Numbered from the stretch's first letter, positions 52,964 to 62,607 are shown. The stretch: 64,000 nt of DNA from Cytophagales bacterium (GCA_013298025.1 JAAFJE010000011.1:1-64000), one strand, 5' to 3'. Notes: generated by a model from the sequence alone, not told the origin. Translations and numbers: made by a program.

Positions 52964-54243
52964 TGTGCAGAGGCAAATAAAGCTATGTCCATTACATCCA
53001 TTTCATACGTATCAAAAAATCCTTGCGGAGCATTTTTGATTTGTCCGTCCGTTGTTAGTTCAATCGGATAAGTCGTAGTTTTATCGCCATCGTTTTCCAT
53101 GTAATATAATTTCACATCTTCGGGTTGTAGCTCTCCTTTCACAATCAAAAGACGCAGGCGATTGATTAAATATTCTGAATGCGTTTCTACAATATATTGT
53201 TTTTCGGTCTTTTTTACTTGCTTGGCAAAGTAATCTCCCAAAGTAGCCTGAATTTTAGGATGCAAATGTATTTCTGGCTGTGAAACGGCTAAACAAGATT
53301 GACTATTTAGTTGTAAATCAGCTACTATAATGGGCAAAAACTGACTAATTCCAAAACCTACATCTGTCAAAGAAGCCAAAGTACTATTTTCATTTACTTT
53401 TACATTTAGTTCAAATCTGCCACCTTTCATTTTGTTTGATTCGATGGAATGGAAAAGCCCTAAATCGCTGACCGCTTCAAGTAATTTTTGAAATCTTTCT
53501 GAATCTGATTCTTCCCACTCAATAATTTGGTCAATATAACCTTCGCCATTTACACCAACTTTGCTTGCATTTGGTTTACGATAATAAGTTCTTTCGGGAG
53601 GTAGGCGGAAAGAACCTAAGTAGCTGAAAAGCATTGTAATGCCATAATACTTAGGTACGAAGTAATCATAATTATCATAATATTCTATAACTACTTTTTC
53701 AAAAGGGCAAATGTAAGTGATAGTTATAGATTCTAAATCTTCCTCTTTGATTTTATACTGTTTTTGTTGAATGAGGTATTCTTCGCTATTAGCTTTATCG
53801 TGATAATCTTTAGTTAAATTTTTTAATACATTTTTCTCTAAAGAGAACTCAACCTTAGCATTTTTGCCATCACTTTCTCTTAAAATATGTTTACTATATT
53901 GTTTTGACTTACTTTTAACCTCTACAAGAAAAGGTTGTTCTGTTTGAGAATCTTTTGCCCATTTAGCAAAATAATCCGAGTGCTGTAGATCAACATATAT
54001 TTCAAATTCCTTCCCCTTAGCCTTTTTCCTCAACACATCATCAAAGCCTCCCATATTCACCAATTCGCCATTTAAAGCAAAGTATTGGGGAAAATATTTA
54101 CTTTGCATAATCCCCAACAAAGCATTAATCAATGAGCTTTTACCACTGCTGTTTGCACCAGTGAGTAAGGTAATTTTCCCAAAGTTTATATCTACTTGCT
54201 CAAAGCATTTGAACTCTTTCAGTGAAAGCGATTTTATCAACAT
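52960..54243 (-). CDS. AAA family ATPase (DUF3696/OLD-like)
   Basis: A 427-residue ABC-type ATPase. N-terminal FKCFEQVDINFGKITLLTGA leads into the P-loop GANSSGKSS at about 29-37. The far end has VSQPEIHLHPKIQATLGDYF and YIVETHSEYLINRLR, the Walker B/D-loop and H-motif region of the DUF3696/OLD type. The usual acidic Walker B residue before QPE is Ser here, which could slow ATP hydrolysis. Such ATPases drive defence systems (Gabija, PARIS-type) with a partner nuclease; here the partner is the PIN-like gene. The pair is placed between a sugar operon and gldD, with its own terminator side at 54282. Confidence 0.85.
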   Translation of the reverse strand: MLIKSLSLKEFKCFEQVDINFGKITLLTGANSSGKSSLINALLGIMQSKYFPQYFALNGELVNMGGFDDVLRKKAKGKEFEIYVDLQHSDYFAKWAKDSQTEQPFLVEVKSKSKQYSKHILRESDGKNAKVEFSLEKNVLKNLTKDYHDKANSEEYLIQQKQYKIKEEDLESITITYICPFEKVVIEYYDNYDYFVPKYYGITMLFSYLGSFRLPPERTYYRKPNASKVGVNGEGYIDQIIEWEESDSERFQKLLEAVSDLGLFHSIESNKMKGGRFELNVKVNENSTLASLTDVGFGISQFLPIIVADLQLNSQSCLAVSQPEIHLHPKIQATLGDYFAKQVKKTEKQYIVETHSEYLINRLRLLIVKGELQPEDVKLYYMENDGDKTTTYPIELTTDGQIKNAPQGFFDTYEMDVMDIALFASAQ

Positions 54244-54281
54244 TTCTTTAGCATTTTTCTTTAATCAAAAGTAAAAAAAAA

Positions 54282-54322
54282 TCCCCACGCTTTTCAAAGA
54301 TAAGCCTTAAAAAGCATGGGGA
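54282..54322. terminator. terminator before AAA/PIN pair and after gldD
   Basis: TCCCCACGCTTTT and AAAAAGCATGGGGA pair with one bulge across a short loop. It lies just downstream of gldD on the minus strand, separating it from the ATPase gene. Confidence 0.7.
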
Positions 54323-54345
54323 AAGTCATTGAATCGTAACTATGC

Positions 54346-54936
54346 TCACTTTTTCCACGTGAGGGTATTAAGCATTTGAATCACATCTTTTTTCAAGTAC
54401 TCAATCACAGGATGTAGCGAATCGCTGTGGGTGGCGGTGTTAAAATACAATGCTCCACGCAAATAATGTGTGCTAGAATCGGTTGTATAAAATTGCATAT
54501 AAGTTGGTACTTCGCCATCGAGTTCAACTACACTTGCCACTTTTCCCGTGTTGGTTTTCATTATCCAATCGTTGATAGCATACGCCTTGATATGGTGCTT
54601 TGCCGTGAGCCTATGGGCATCGTTGATGAGCTTCGCCAGTTTTTGTTTGTCGCCCTGCAAAGGCTTATAAGTCAACTGAATCAAGGCCTTGTAGGCTGGG
54701 TAATATACATATATCCAATGTGGCTCTGCCCAAGGTACAGTATCAGGCTTGATGATGGCTTCTTTGGAATACTCGAAACGAAAAGGATGACTGTCGTCTA
54801 GCAATTGATATTTTGCCACGGGCAAATCAATACGGTTATACCCTTTGGGTTTGGGGACAAAATCGTTTGAATCTTGCTTTTGGCGACAAGCCCCCAAGAG
54901 GCTCAAGACTATCAGCGTATATGCTATGATTTTCAT
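54346..54936 (-). CDS. gldD: Gliding motility lipoprotein GldD
   Basis: A 196-residue lipoprotein; the signal is MKIIAYTLIVLSLLGAC with Cys17 lipidated. The mature start KPKGYNRIDLPVAKYQLL is the GldD signature, followed by PFRFEYSKEA, WIYVYYPAYKALIQLTYKPL and VASVVELDGEVPTYMQFYTT. In Flavobacterium GldD is required for gliding and chitin use and supports the type IX secretion/gliding machinery in the envelope. Many Cytophagales keep it. It lies 3 bp after the AIM24-like gene on the same strand, so the two are an operon. Confidence 0.93.
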   Translation of the reverse strand: MKIIAYTLIVLSLLGACRQKQDSNDFVPKPKGYNRIDLPVAKYQLLDDSHPFRFEYSKEAIIKPDTVPWAEPHWIYVYYPAYKALIQLTYKPLQGDKQKLAKLINDAHRLTAKHHIKAYAINDWIMKTNTGKVASVVELDGEVPTYMQFYTTDSSTHYLRGALYFNTATHSDSLHPVIEYLKKDVIQMLNTLTWKK

Positions 54937-54939
54937 AAA

Positions 54940-55719
54940 CTAATCTTCAAATAAATTACCTAAGCCGCCCAATACAGAGCCGCTTTCTTTGTTGGTATTG
55001 TTGCCATAAGGCGATAAAGTACGAATGAGTTTCGACAAAGGCATCGACTGAATCCAGACACGACCAGTGCCTCGCATCGTAGCTAAAAACAAACCTTCGC
55101 CCCCAAAAAACATGGATTTCAGGTTGCCCGCTTTCTGAATATCGTAGCTTAGGGTTGGTTCAAATGCTACAATACAACCTGTGTCGATACGCAAAGTTTC
55201 GTTGTTGAGGTATTTTTCTACAATTGTGCCGCCTGCGTGTACAAATGCTAGTCCGTCGCCTTGGAGTTTTTCTAAAATAAATCCTTCGCCACCAAAAAGC
55301 CCAGAACCCAAACGTTGGTTGAAAGTAATAGAAACTTTTGTTCCCAAGGCAGCACACAAGAAGCTATCTTTTTGAGCAATGAGGGTATTGCCAGGCAATG
55401 TTGCCAAATTGATAGGGATAATTGTACCCGGATGCGGTGCCGCAAAAGCTACTTTGCGTTTGCCATAACCACGGTTGGTAAAATGCGTCATAAACAACGA
55501 TTCGCCCGTGAGCAAGCGGCTACCAGCTTGAAACAATTTGCCTAAAATCGAGTTGTCGGCATTCGACCCATCACCCATGCGGGTTTCAAAGGTAATGCCG
55601 TCTTCCATATACACCATTGCACCGGCTTCGGCAATAACGGTTTCGTTGGGGTCTAATTCGATTTCAACAATCTGAATATCTTCTCCTAAAATTTTGTAGT
55701 CGATTTCGTGTGAGTACAT
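54940..55719 (-). CDS. TIGR00266/AIM24 family protein
   Basis: A 259-residue cytoplasmic protein of the AIM24 family. [20 protein letters not shown] and [21 protein letters not shown] match the double-stranded beta-helix core; [22 protein letters not shown] and [20 protein letters not shown] are repeats of the fold. The yeast homologue is a mitochondrial membrane-organising protein; the bacterial role is unknown. It lies directly upstream of gldD with three bases between, a linkage that may be only shared transcription. Confidence 0.9.
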   Translation of the reverse strand: MYSHEIDYKILGEDIQIVEIELDPNETVIAEAGAMVYMEDGITFETRMGDGSNADNSILGKLFQAGSRLLTGESLFMTHFTNRGYGKRKVAFAAPHPGTIIPINLATLPGNTLIAQKDSFLCAALGTKVSITFNQRLGSGLFGGEGFILEKLQGDGLAFVHAGGTIVEKYLNNETLRIDTGCIVAFEPTLSYDIQKAGNLKSMFFGGEGLFLATMRGTGRVWIQSMPLSKLIRTLSPYGNNTNKESGSVLGGLGNLFED

Positions 55720-55855
55720 AGTAATGGTTTATTTTGAAATAAAACGAATGTGTTGGATTTGTATTGATACAACAAAGAAAAAACATCACTTTTACTTGTT
55801 CAACTCAAATAAGTACTACTGGTGAGAATCTCGCCTAATCGGTCGAAACACGTGA

Positions 55856-56581
55856 CTATCCTTTATTCAATGCTGTTTGAATCACCTGATACACTTGTTC
55901 TTTCAAGGCTGGCACATCTTCTTGCGTAAGGCCCGTGGTTGGAATGGGTTCGTGTACAATCACCCGTAAAGCCTGTCGGTTGAGTTGGGGTTTGCTATCG
56001 TACATAATTTTGTAGTTATTCAAAAACGTAATAGGCACAAGCGGTACTTGCTGTTGTACGGCCATCACAAAAGCCCCATCTTTGAAAGGTTGATGCAGCA
56101 TAGGTGGTTTTTTTGACTTAATCCCTCCTTCGGGAAAAATCACAATACTACGCCCACTTTGCAATGCTTTGATAGAGCGAGTCATTGATTTGGCACGGCT
56201 ACTTTTGTCTTCTCTATCTACTTGGATATGTAATTTGGCAAACATATAGCCAAACAAGGGTACTTTTTTGATGACACTTTTTCCTACAAAAGCATAATAG
56301 TTTTTCAAGACCACGCCCATAGCGGCGATGTCGAGGTATGAAAAATGGTTAGCACAAAAAACGTAGGCTTGTTGGGTATCTGGCACAAAATCGTATTGCA
56401 CCTTGATAGGAATACCCACCAATGGAAAGAAGAGTTTTCCCCAAAGGCGGTTTAAATAATGAGCATAAGGTTTCCAGGTTTCTTTTTGTAAAAACAACCA
56501 AAAAAAGGGAAACAACAGTACAAAAATACCAATCAGCCAAAAAGCTGCCCAGAGAGAGTATAAAGTCTTGAAAATACGCAT
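55856..56581 (-). CDS. plsC: 1-acyl-sn-glycerol-3-phosphate acyltransferase (PlsC)
   Basis: A 241-residue membrane enzyme, start taken at the ATG at 56579-56581 (MRIFKTLYSLWAAFW). Two hydrophobic segments at the start (residues about 5-35) anchor it. The acyltransferase motifs are ANHFSYLDIAAMG (NHX4D) near 80-92 and VIFPEGGIKS near 155. It adds the second acyl chain to make phosphatidic acid on the inner leaflet. A 136-bp gap separates it from the AIM24 gene; LytTR lies upstream. No other lipid genes are near. Confidence 0.93.
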   Translation of the reverse strand: MRIFKTLYSLWAAFWLIGIFVLLFPFFWLFLQKETWKPYAHYLNRLWGKLFFPLVGIPIKVQYDFVPDTQQAYVFCANHFSYLDIAAMGVVLKNYYAFVGKSVIKKVPLFGYMFAKLHIQVDREDKSSRAKSMTRSIKALQSGRSIVIFPEGGIKSKKPPMLHQPFKDGAFVMAVQQQVPLVPITFLNNYKIMYDSKPQLNRQALRVIVHEPIPTTGLTQEDVPALKEQVYQVIQTALNKG

Positions 56582-56740
56582 AATTGCAAAGGTAGCCAAA
56601 AGAACGTAGTTTGGGTACAGAAATTGTCAGGAAATCTACCAATATACTTAAACAAAAAGCTTGGTAGAACGTTCCACCAAGCTTTCATGTTTTTACAATT
56701 AGTTAGGATAAATAAGTTTATTTATAACCATTATCAATTG

Positions 56741-57475
56741 TTAAATGCCCATCATCTCTTTGAAAGCAACCGAGTTGCGGGTAGAGATTTCTAATTCGAT
56801 ACCATTTACCAACACAACCTTCATGCCTCCTTTATAGTAGGAATCAATATCATGAATGTACTCTGTGTTGATAATTTGTTGGCGATTAGCTCTAAAGAAA
56901 ATTGTAGGGTCGAGGCGTTCTTGAATTTTGTTCAAAGAACGGTGAATCATGGGGCGGTTGTTACCAAAATGGAAGCGGCAATAGTTTCCAACCGATTCAA
57001 TCATAAATACTTCTGACAAACGAACGAAGTAGCACTTCTCACCATCTTTCAAGAAAATACGTTTGTCTGGCGATAGGCGACCTTCCGAAACGGCGGCAGT
57101 GGCTCTTTCTTGTTGAATTTCAGAGCGAACTTTGTCGATGGTTTTGGCCAAACGCTCGGCTTTGGTTGGCTTGAGGATATAATCCATTGCCTCCGACTCG
57201 AACGCTTGAATAGCGTACTGGTTGTAGGCCGTTACAAACACAACCTTGGGCATAAATTCTAATTCTTCCAACAAATCGAAGCCATTCTTTTCGGGCATTT
57301 CGATGTCGAGAAAAATTAAATCTGGTTGCAAACGGTGGATTTTTTCCAACGCTTCATCAACATTTTCGGCTTCATCAATCACCTGAATGTCTGTAAATTC
57401 TTGCAATAAATACTTCAATTCTTGGCGAGCTAATCTCTCGTCATCGACCAAGATGGTTTTGATTTTCTTACTCAT
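56741..57475 (-). CDS. LytTR-family response regulator
   Basis: A 244-residue protein, start taken at the ATG at 57473-57475 (MSKKIKTILVDDERLARQEL); the 31-residue upstream extension is not family-like. The receiver domain has DDERL, phospho-acceptor Asp in LIFLDIEMPEKNGFDLLEEL (near residue 57), and Lys in ILKPTKAERLAKT. The C-terminal LytTR domain (about 140-244) has IMIESVGNYCRFHFGN, HRSLNKIQERLDP and FFRANRQQIINTEYI. The histidine kinase partner (usually LytS/YpdA type) is not adjacent. The regulator may control envelope or motility genes. Confidence 0.95.
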   Translation of the reverse strand: MSKKIKTILVDDERLARQELKYLLQEFTDIQVIDEAENVDEALEKIHRLQPDLIFLDIEMPEKNGFDLLEELEFMPKVVFVTAYNQYAIQAFESEAMDYILKPTKAERLAKTIDKVRSEIQQERATAAVSEGRLSPDKRIFLKDGEKCYFVRLSEVFMIESVGNYCRFHFGNNRPMIHRSLNKIQERLDPTIFFRANRQQIINTEYIHDIDSYYKGGMKVVLVNGIELEISTRNSVAFKEMMGI

Positions 57476-58097
57476 CGGTTGTGAAATTAACAAGTCGTGA
57501 TAATGGCGGTTACCAGCTCTTGGAGAATAAGGCATTCTGTTAGCCATACCTGAGTAACTGATTTTCAATTAATTAATAACATGGGTTCAACTCCTGTGAA
57601 CCTATCAGGGCAAATACAAGGGTTTACAACATCTTGTTTTAACTGCTAATATAACAAATTCTGCCAGAAAATGAGTGACATTACCCACAGAACTTATCAT
57701 ACGGTTGGTTTTTATGAAGGCATAGCCCTTCTCATAAAATACCCCAAGTACCATTAAATAGCCTTTGCTTTCTACAGCTTTACAGCCCTTTCATTTCACG
57801 AATCTTTATGTTTAAAAAAGCATTTTTTTATCAAATACGATAGCAAGTTGTGTTGCCAATATTTTTTTCTTAAATATATCTAAAATCCCTTTTATTCGCC
57901 ATTAATAACCAAATTTATTTTCAAGAAAGTTAGTATAAGGTAGTTACTGCTACAACTATCGCTCGATTATCAACAAAAAAACACAATTTATGTGCCAAAA
58001 TCGTTGGCGAACCTCAATTTATTTTTCTTTTGTCCTTATCAGGTAAATAAATTTAGTAATATTTTATCTGTAAAAAAACACAATAGAACAAGAGATG
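57476..58097. other. long gap, no gene seen
   Basis: About 620 bp between the LytTR regulator and the pyruvate kinase terminator. It must contain the LytTR promoter. I see no open frame or RNA structure that I can support. Confidence 0.5.
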
Positions 58098-58136
58098 AAA
58101 AAAAAGACGCATTGCCAAGGCAACACGTCTTTTTTA
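58098..58136 (-). terminator. terminator after pyruvate kinase
   Basis: AAAAAGACG pairs with CGTCTTTTT around an inner TTGCC/GGCAA pair, just after the stop codon on the minus strand. Confidence 0.85.
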
Positions 58137-58152
58137 TAACCTAAGCGCCAAT

Positions 58153-59628
58153 CTATTCAACTACACCTAATTGAACGGTATTGGTTTTGAGGTTTTTAGA
58201 AGAAGGAATGCTCAAAGTTGTTACGTAAGTATCGCCTTTGTTGAGTAGGCCTTTTTCAACCAAAATATCGGTCATGCCTTTCACCGTTAATTCAATGTCG
58301 TGGCTATCGGCTTCGTAATAAAATACTTTTACACCCCACAACAAGTTGAGTAAGGTCATGATTTTTTTGTTGGACGTAAACACGTACAAATTCGCTTTAG
58401 GGCGGTGTGCCGACAAGCGGAAAGCGGTGTAACCACTGTTGGTGATACACAAAATAGCTTTAGCTTCGGTATCACGGGCCAAACGACAAGCCCCTGCAAT
58501 CATACGGTCGTTGATAGGGAACTTAGAGTTGGAGTTGCTACCTAGCGAGTGGTTTTTGAAATAAATAGAAGCTTCGTCGCCTTTTACAATTTTAATCTTG
58601 TTTTGTTGCTCTTCTACTACTTCTTGGATGTGAGCCATTGTTTCAACAGCTTTTATTGGGTAAACCCCCGAAGCCGACTCGGCACTAAGCATGGTAGCCG
58701 AAGCTCCTTGCAATACAGCATTGGCAACGTCTGAAGTTTCGGCACGGGTAGGCACAGGATTTGAAATCATCGACTCTAGCATCTGCGTAGCCACAATAAC
58801 AGGCTTGCCAGCCAACGTACATTTCTCAACCATTACTTTCTGTAAATGAGGCACTTCTGCACCGTCCATTTCAACACCCAAGTCGCCACGAGCAACCATG
58901 ATACCGTCGGTAGCCTCAATAATCGCATCGAGGTTGTCGATAGCCTCTGGCTTTTCTATTTTAGCAACAACCTTGGCATCTTTGCCATACGCTGCAATTT
59001 TTTGCTTGATGTCGTAAATATCTTCTGCTTTTCTTACAAAAGACAAGGCCACCCAGTCAACGCCGTGGTCTAAGCCAAAATACAAATCGGCCTCATCTTT
59101 GGGCGTAAGGCAAGGCAAAGAAACCTTTGTGCCGGGTAGATTGATGCCTTTTTTCGATTTCAAAATACCGCCATATACTACTTCCGTTACTACTTCTTTG
59201 CTTTCTTTGTCAACAGACAAAACCTTCACTTCGAGGTTTCCGTCGTCCATCAAAATACGCTCACCTGGGTTTACATCTAAATACATAGACGTATAAGTTG
59301 TACCTACACGCTCGGCTGTACCTAGGATATTCTCATCCATTACAAAGGTCAATATTTTACCTGGCACGAGCGTAACCCCATTATTTTCCACCAATTGTGT
59401 TCTAATTTTAGGGCCTTGCAAATCTTGAAGAATCGTGATATTCGCACCTAATTCCTCAGATACCGCTCTGATATTTTTGATTCTTTGCAAATGGTCCTCA
59501 TGAGTGCCATGAGAAAAATTAAGTCTAAATATGTTTGCACCAGCTTGGGCAAGCTTGGTCAACATTTCCGGTGATTCGGACGCTGGACCAATCGTAGCAA
59601 CAATTTTGGTCTTTCTTTGATAAGACAT
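58153..59628 (-). CDS. pyk: Pyruvate kinase
   Basis: A 491-residue glycolytic enzyme. RKTKIVATIGPASESPEML at the start, ANIFRLNFSHGTHEDH, and the signature VVAKIEKPEAIDNLDAI with catalytic Lys, then GIMVARGDLGVEMDGAEVPH; the B domain and the C-terminal ADP/effector domain (FRLSAHRPKANLYVFTSNK) are complete. It converts phosphoenolpyruvate and ADP to pyruvate and ATP in the cytoplasm. It is monocistronic, with the promoter in the 417-bp gap 59629-60045. Confidence 0.98.
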   Translation of the reverse strand: MSYQRKTKIVATIGPASESPEMLTKLAQAGANIFRLNFSHGTHEDHLQRIKNIRAVSEELGANITILQDLQGPKIRTQLVENNGVTLVPGKILTFVMDENILGTAERVGTTYTSMYLDVNPGERILMDDGNLEVKVLSVDKESKEVVTEVVYGGILKSKKGINLPGTKVSLPCLTPKDEADLYFGLDHGVDWVALSFVRKAEDIYDIKQKIAAYGKDAKVVAKIEKPEAIDNLDAIIEATDGIMVARGDLGVEMDGAEVPHLQKVMVEKCTLAGKPVIVATQMLESMISNPVPTRAETSDVANAVLQGASATMLSAESASGVYPIKAVETMAHIQEVVEEQQNKIKIVKGDEASIYFKNHSLGSNSNSKFPINDRMIAGACRLARDTEAKAILCITNSGYTAFRLSAHRPKANLYVFTSNKKIMTLLNLLWGVKVFYYEADSHDIELTVKGMTDILVEKGLLNKGDTYVTTLSIPSSKNLKTNTVQLGVVE

Positions 59629-60045
59629 CTTTCGGTTACAGTTTTAGGGAATTTGGATTTGCAATTGAAAAGATAGGTGAAAAATCGTTATTTTTCGACC
59701 CATTTAATCATACAAATGATTAAACACGTATGCAATTTACGATTTATGCCTCGAAAATTGAATGATATTGTATGTATTTATTGTGAAGTTTTTGCTTTAT
59801 TCTTAAAAATTGTATCTTATTTAGATTTATTTGGAATCGTAAGTATCAAACAAAAGAAAGTTTGCTAATTATTTAGATTTATTCTATAGTATTTTGAACG
59901 ATGAATCAACTTTAAAATAAGTTTTGGTATTTCTACTATTTTACTCGTTTTTACAAATAGCATTTTTTCGCTAAATGTTTTGTAGTTTTGGTAGTTGTAG
60001 CACTGTTTGGTGCTGTATGTTTAGCTCAATTTTCTTACTAAAACT
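59629..60045. other. divergent gap with possible promoter
   Basis: AT-rich sequence between pyk and the SMP-30-like gene. A TAGTTTTG near 59988-59998 resembles a -7 box for the plus-strand gene. Nothing else is seen. Confidence 0.45.
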
Positions 60046-60906
60046 ATGCAAAAAACTGTTATTTTTTCTGTTATGATGGCTTTTATACTTACAGGATGTA
60101 GCCCTAAAAATTTGTATAAAACCCAAGATTTCACCCCAACCAATGTTTTTACAAACAATATCGAAGGCCCCAATTTCGACCAATCAGGACAACTCTTTGT
60201 GGTGAATTATCAACAAGATGGCACGATTGCACACGTCAAAGCAGATGGCTCTTGCGAATTATACCTGACGCTTCCGACTGGTAGCACCGCCAATGCCATT
60301 CAGTTCGACCAACAAGGCATGATGTATCTGGCTGATTTTTCGGGACATAACGTACTACAAGTGCGGCCTCAAACCAAACAAGTAAGGGTATATGCTCACC
60401 ACGAGCAATTTAACCAACCCAACGATATTTGTATCACGAAACAAGGCGTGTTGTTTGCCAGCGACCCCAACTGGAAAGCCAGCACAGGACAACTCTGGCG
60501 GATTGATGTAGGTGGTAAAGCCGTGCTACTTGCCTCGTCGATGGGTACAACCAACGGGATTTGTCTGAGTCCAGACGAACGGAAATTGTATGTAAATGAA
60601 AGCATTCAACGTAAAATATGGGTTTTCGATGTAGATGCCACAGGGAATATCAGCAACAAAAAACTTTTTACTTCTTTTACCGACGGCGGACTCGACGGCA
60701 TGAAATGCGATGCCCAAGGCCATTTATATGTGACACGCTGGGGCTTGGGGCAAATCTTGGTTTTTGCCTCCGATGGTCAATTGCAGCGTACTTTATACAC
60801 CCAAGGCAAACAAACCAGTAATTTGGTGTTTAGCCCAGACCAAAAGTATATTTATGTTACTTTGCAAGACCGCAAAGGCATGGAGCGAATCAGGATAGCA
60901 AAATGA
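60046..60906 (+). CDS. SMP-30/gluconolactonase-like beta-propeller lipoprotein
   Basis: A 286-residue lipoprotein; the signal is MQKTVIFSVMMAFILTGC with Cys18 lipidated. The mature part is a six-bladed propeller of the SMP-30/gluconolactonase family: IEGPNFDQSGQLFVVNYQQ, QPNDICITKQGVLFASDP with the metal-binding Asn-Asp, GTTNGICLSPDERKLYVNE and DGGLDGMKCDAQGHLYVTRW. It hydrolyses a sugar lactone or another ester at the cell envelope; the substrate is not known. It lies 27 bp before a small monooxygenase gene, so the two are likely co-transcribed. Confidence 0.92.
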   Translation: MQKTVIFSVMMAFILTGCSPKNLYKTQDFTPTNVFTNNIEGPNFDQSGQLFVVNYQQDGTIAHVKADGSCELYLTLPTGSTANAIQFDQQGMMYLADFSGHNVLQVRPQTKQVRVYAHHEQFNQPNDICITKQGVLFASDPNWKASTGQLWRIDVGGKAVLLASSMGTTNGICLSPDERKLYVNESIQRKIWVFDVDATGNISNKKLFTSFTDGGLDGMKCDAQGHLYVTRWGLGQILVFASDGQLQRTLYTQGKQTSNLVFSPDQKYIYVTLQDRKGMERIRIAK

Positions 60907-60933
60907 TTTTTTATACAAAACAAAACCAACAAG

Positions 60934-61233
60934 ATGATTATTAGAATAGTGAGGATGACCTTTCATCCTACCAATGTAACTGCATTTAAGGCAATCTTTG
61001 AGCAATCGAAGCAACAAATCAGGCATTTTGAGGGCTGTTTGCACCTCGAACTTTGGCAAGACAGCCAACAGCCCCACATCATCATGACCTACAGCCATTG
61101 GGCAAGTGAGGCACATTTGGCAGCATACAGACAGTCGGAGCTTTTTCAACAAACTTGGGCGGCGACAAAAGTGCTATTTGCAGAAAAACCCCTTGCTTTT
61201 TCTTCAACCAAACTCGACGAAATACAGGCATAA
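60934..61233 (+). CDS. ABM-domain monooxygenase-like protein
   Basis: A 99-residue ferredoxin-like alpha/beta barrel of the antibiotic biosynthesis monooxygenase (ABM) family. IIRIVRMTFHPTNVTAFKAI, FEQSKQQIRHFEGCLHLELW and HIIMTYSHWASEAHLAAYRQ follow the usual strand-helix order. These proteins oxidise quinols or degrade haem-like compounds, but many have no known substrate. It is the second gene of a probable operon with the SMP-30-like lipoprotein, closed by the terminator at 61251. Confidence 0.85.
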   Translation: MIIRIVRMTFHPTNVTAFKAIFEQSKQQIRHFEGCLHLELWQDSQQPHIIMTYSHWASEAHLAAYRQSELFQQTWAATKVLFAEKPLAFSSTKLDEIQA

Positions 61234-61250
61234 GAAACGTTTGATATGAA

Positions 61251-61290
61251 ATTATGCCTTGTTTGAAGCAATCAAGCAAGGCATAATTTT
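61251..61290 (+). terminator. terminator after ABM gene
   Basis: ATTATGCCTTGTTTG (61251-61265) pairs with CAAGCAAGGCATAAT (61273-61287), followed by TTTTTT. Confidence 0.85.
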
Positions 61291-61474
61291 TTACGAATGA
61301 ACCAAATCCTCACGCATCTTTGCTACTTGCTGCCAGTTTTTAGCACAATTTTGCAAAAAACCTTCTTCTCTGCAATCCAAGTCTTTATTGTTTTACGTAG
61401 ATATATTTGCTGACGAAAAACATTTATGTCAATCGTAGCGTTGTTTACTTACTTTGTATAAAATTATTCATACG

Positions 61475-61588
61475 ATGAACGTATTATTGCTCAGTTCAAC
61501 AACATTAGCTTTGTCAGCTTGCTTTCTTGCCATTTTTTATAGATTGGTTGATACTCATTCAACGCAATCCGTCTTAGAACAAATTTAA
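61475..61588 (+). CDS. possible small membrane ORF
   Basis: A 37-codon frame starting at ATG 61475 reads MNVLLLSSTTLALSACFLAI and then FYRLVDTHSTQSVLEQI. It would make one hydrophobic helix and a short polar tail. It lies upstream of an otherwise unexplained terminator. With no homology to judge by, this is a weak call. Confidence 0.25.
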   Translation: MNVLLLSSTTLALSACFLAIFYRLVDTHSTQSVLEQI

Positions 61589-61753
61589 GTATGCTAACCC
61601 TAGTATTATTCTTATGCACCTGATTAACAATATTGTACAAATTAACAATTGAAAATTATTTTTGTACAATATCAGGAAAAACGCATGAAATCGTTGGGTG
61701 CATAATACCTTTCTTGCTATTCATATTTTATAATCCTTACTTTATCATCATAG

Positions 61754-61792
61754 AGAGGTGGCACAGGCTCATGCTTTTTGCCACCTCTTTTG
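61754..61792 (+). terminator. orphan intrinsic terminator
   Basis: AGAGGTGGCA (61754-61763) pairs with TGCCACCTCT (61779-61788) and is followed by T-residues on the plus strand only. The upstream gene already has a terminator at 61251-61290, so this one implies an extra transcript or the remnant of a lost gene between them. The rest of 61290-61860 shows nothing I can support. Confidence 0.65.
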
Positions 61793-61860
61793 TATTGTTC
61801 CAAGCTTGGCGATGGTGGAGTTTGGAATTGGGTCACGCACCACTATTGTCAATACGGTGG

Positions 61861-62595
61861 TCATTTCACAATAATCTTAAACGTTCCACCAAGTAAAAGT
61901 TCGTAATTGTTTCCTGTTTTACAAAAAGCATTCCATTCTGTTGTTGAACTATCGTCAAGAAAAACAGATATTACTTTGTCGTTTTCTGTCAATGGTATAA
62001 TCTCAAATTCGGTAGAGTTTTCAAGCTCTTTTAATTTACTGTCTATAATTTCAAATGCAGTTTCATTGTCGAGTTCAGAAACAGCTAAAACGTGATTTTT
62101 TCTTAATGGTTTGAAGTCAGGAAAGTCCCCAAACATTTTATGTGGTGTCTCCGACTTGTAAAGAGCCAACAACTCATATTTTGTGATGCTGTTTATTGAT
62201 TTTTGTTTGTCAAATTCAGGAACTAGTTTTTTGATTTTTTCAAAGTCAGCCTTTGTCAACCAGAACGAGCCTTTTTGTCTTAACCAATTTGGTGGTGCAT
62301 ATTCCGATTGGTTTTGTTCACAGTGCAGTTCTTCAAATGCAGGAATAAAAAAAACAAAGTTGTTTGATTGTCTTAATGCAACCCAGTTTCCAGGCTCACA
62401 ATGATAAATGCCACAAGAACTACATAAAATGGTCTGAAAAATTTGGTTTTCTTCGATTTCTCCGTCAAGTCCTTCAATCATATTTATGAAGTCGGTGTCG
62501 TCAATTTTCAAGGCAGTATAAGTCGGCTTACCTTGTTCTGAAGAGGTAAAGTCAAACTGCTTTTCATAAGTTTTGAAATTTGTCGATGTCCACAT
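61861..62595 (-). CDS. Hypothetical protein with CxxC motif
   Basis: A 244-residue soluble protein of unknown function. The N-terminus MWTSTNFKTYEKQFDFTSSE leads into a metal- or redox-type motif TILCSSCGIYHCEPGNWV with three Cys. The middle is acidic and Trp-containing (NWLRQKGSFWLTKADFEK); no signal peptide or membrane segment is seen. No family is recognised. Its AT-rich codon use and position between palindromic elements suggest a recently acquired cassette gene; acquired immunity proteins often look like this, but I cannot show that. Confidence 0.6.
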   Translation of the reverse strand: MWTSTNFKTYEKQFDFTSSEQGKPTYTALKIDDTDFINMIEGLDGEIEENQIFQTILCSSCGIYHCEPGNWVALRQSNNFVFFIPAFEELHCEQNQSEYAPPNWLRQKGSFWLTKADFEKIKKLVPEFDKQKSINSITKYELLALYKSETPHKMFGDFPDFKPLRKNHVLAVSELDNETAFEIIDSKLKELENSTEFEIIPLTENDKVISVFLDDSSTTEWNAFCKTGNNYELLLGGTFKIIVK

Positions 62596-62607
62596 TTTAT
62601 GTTATTG

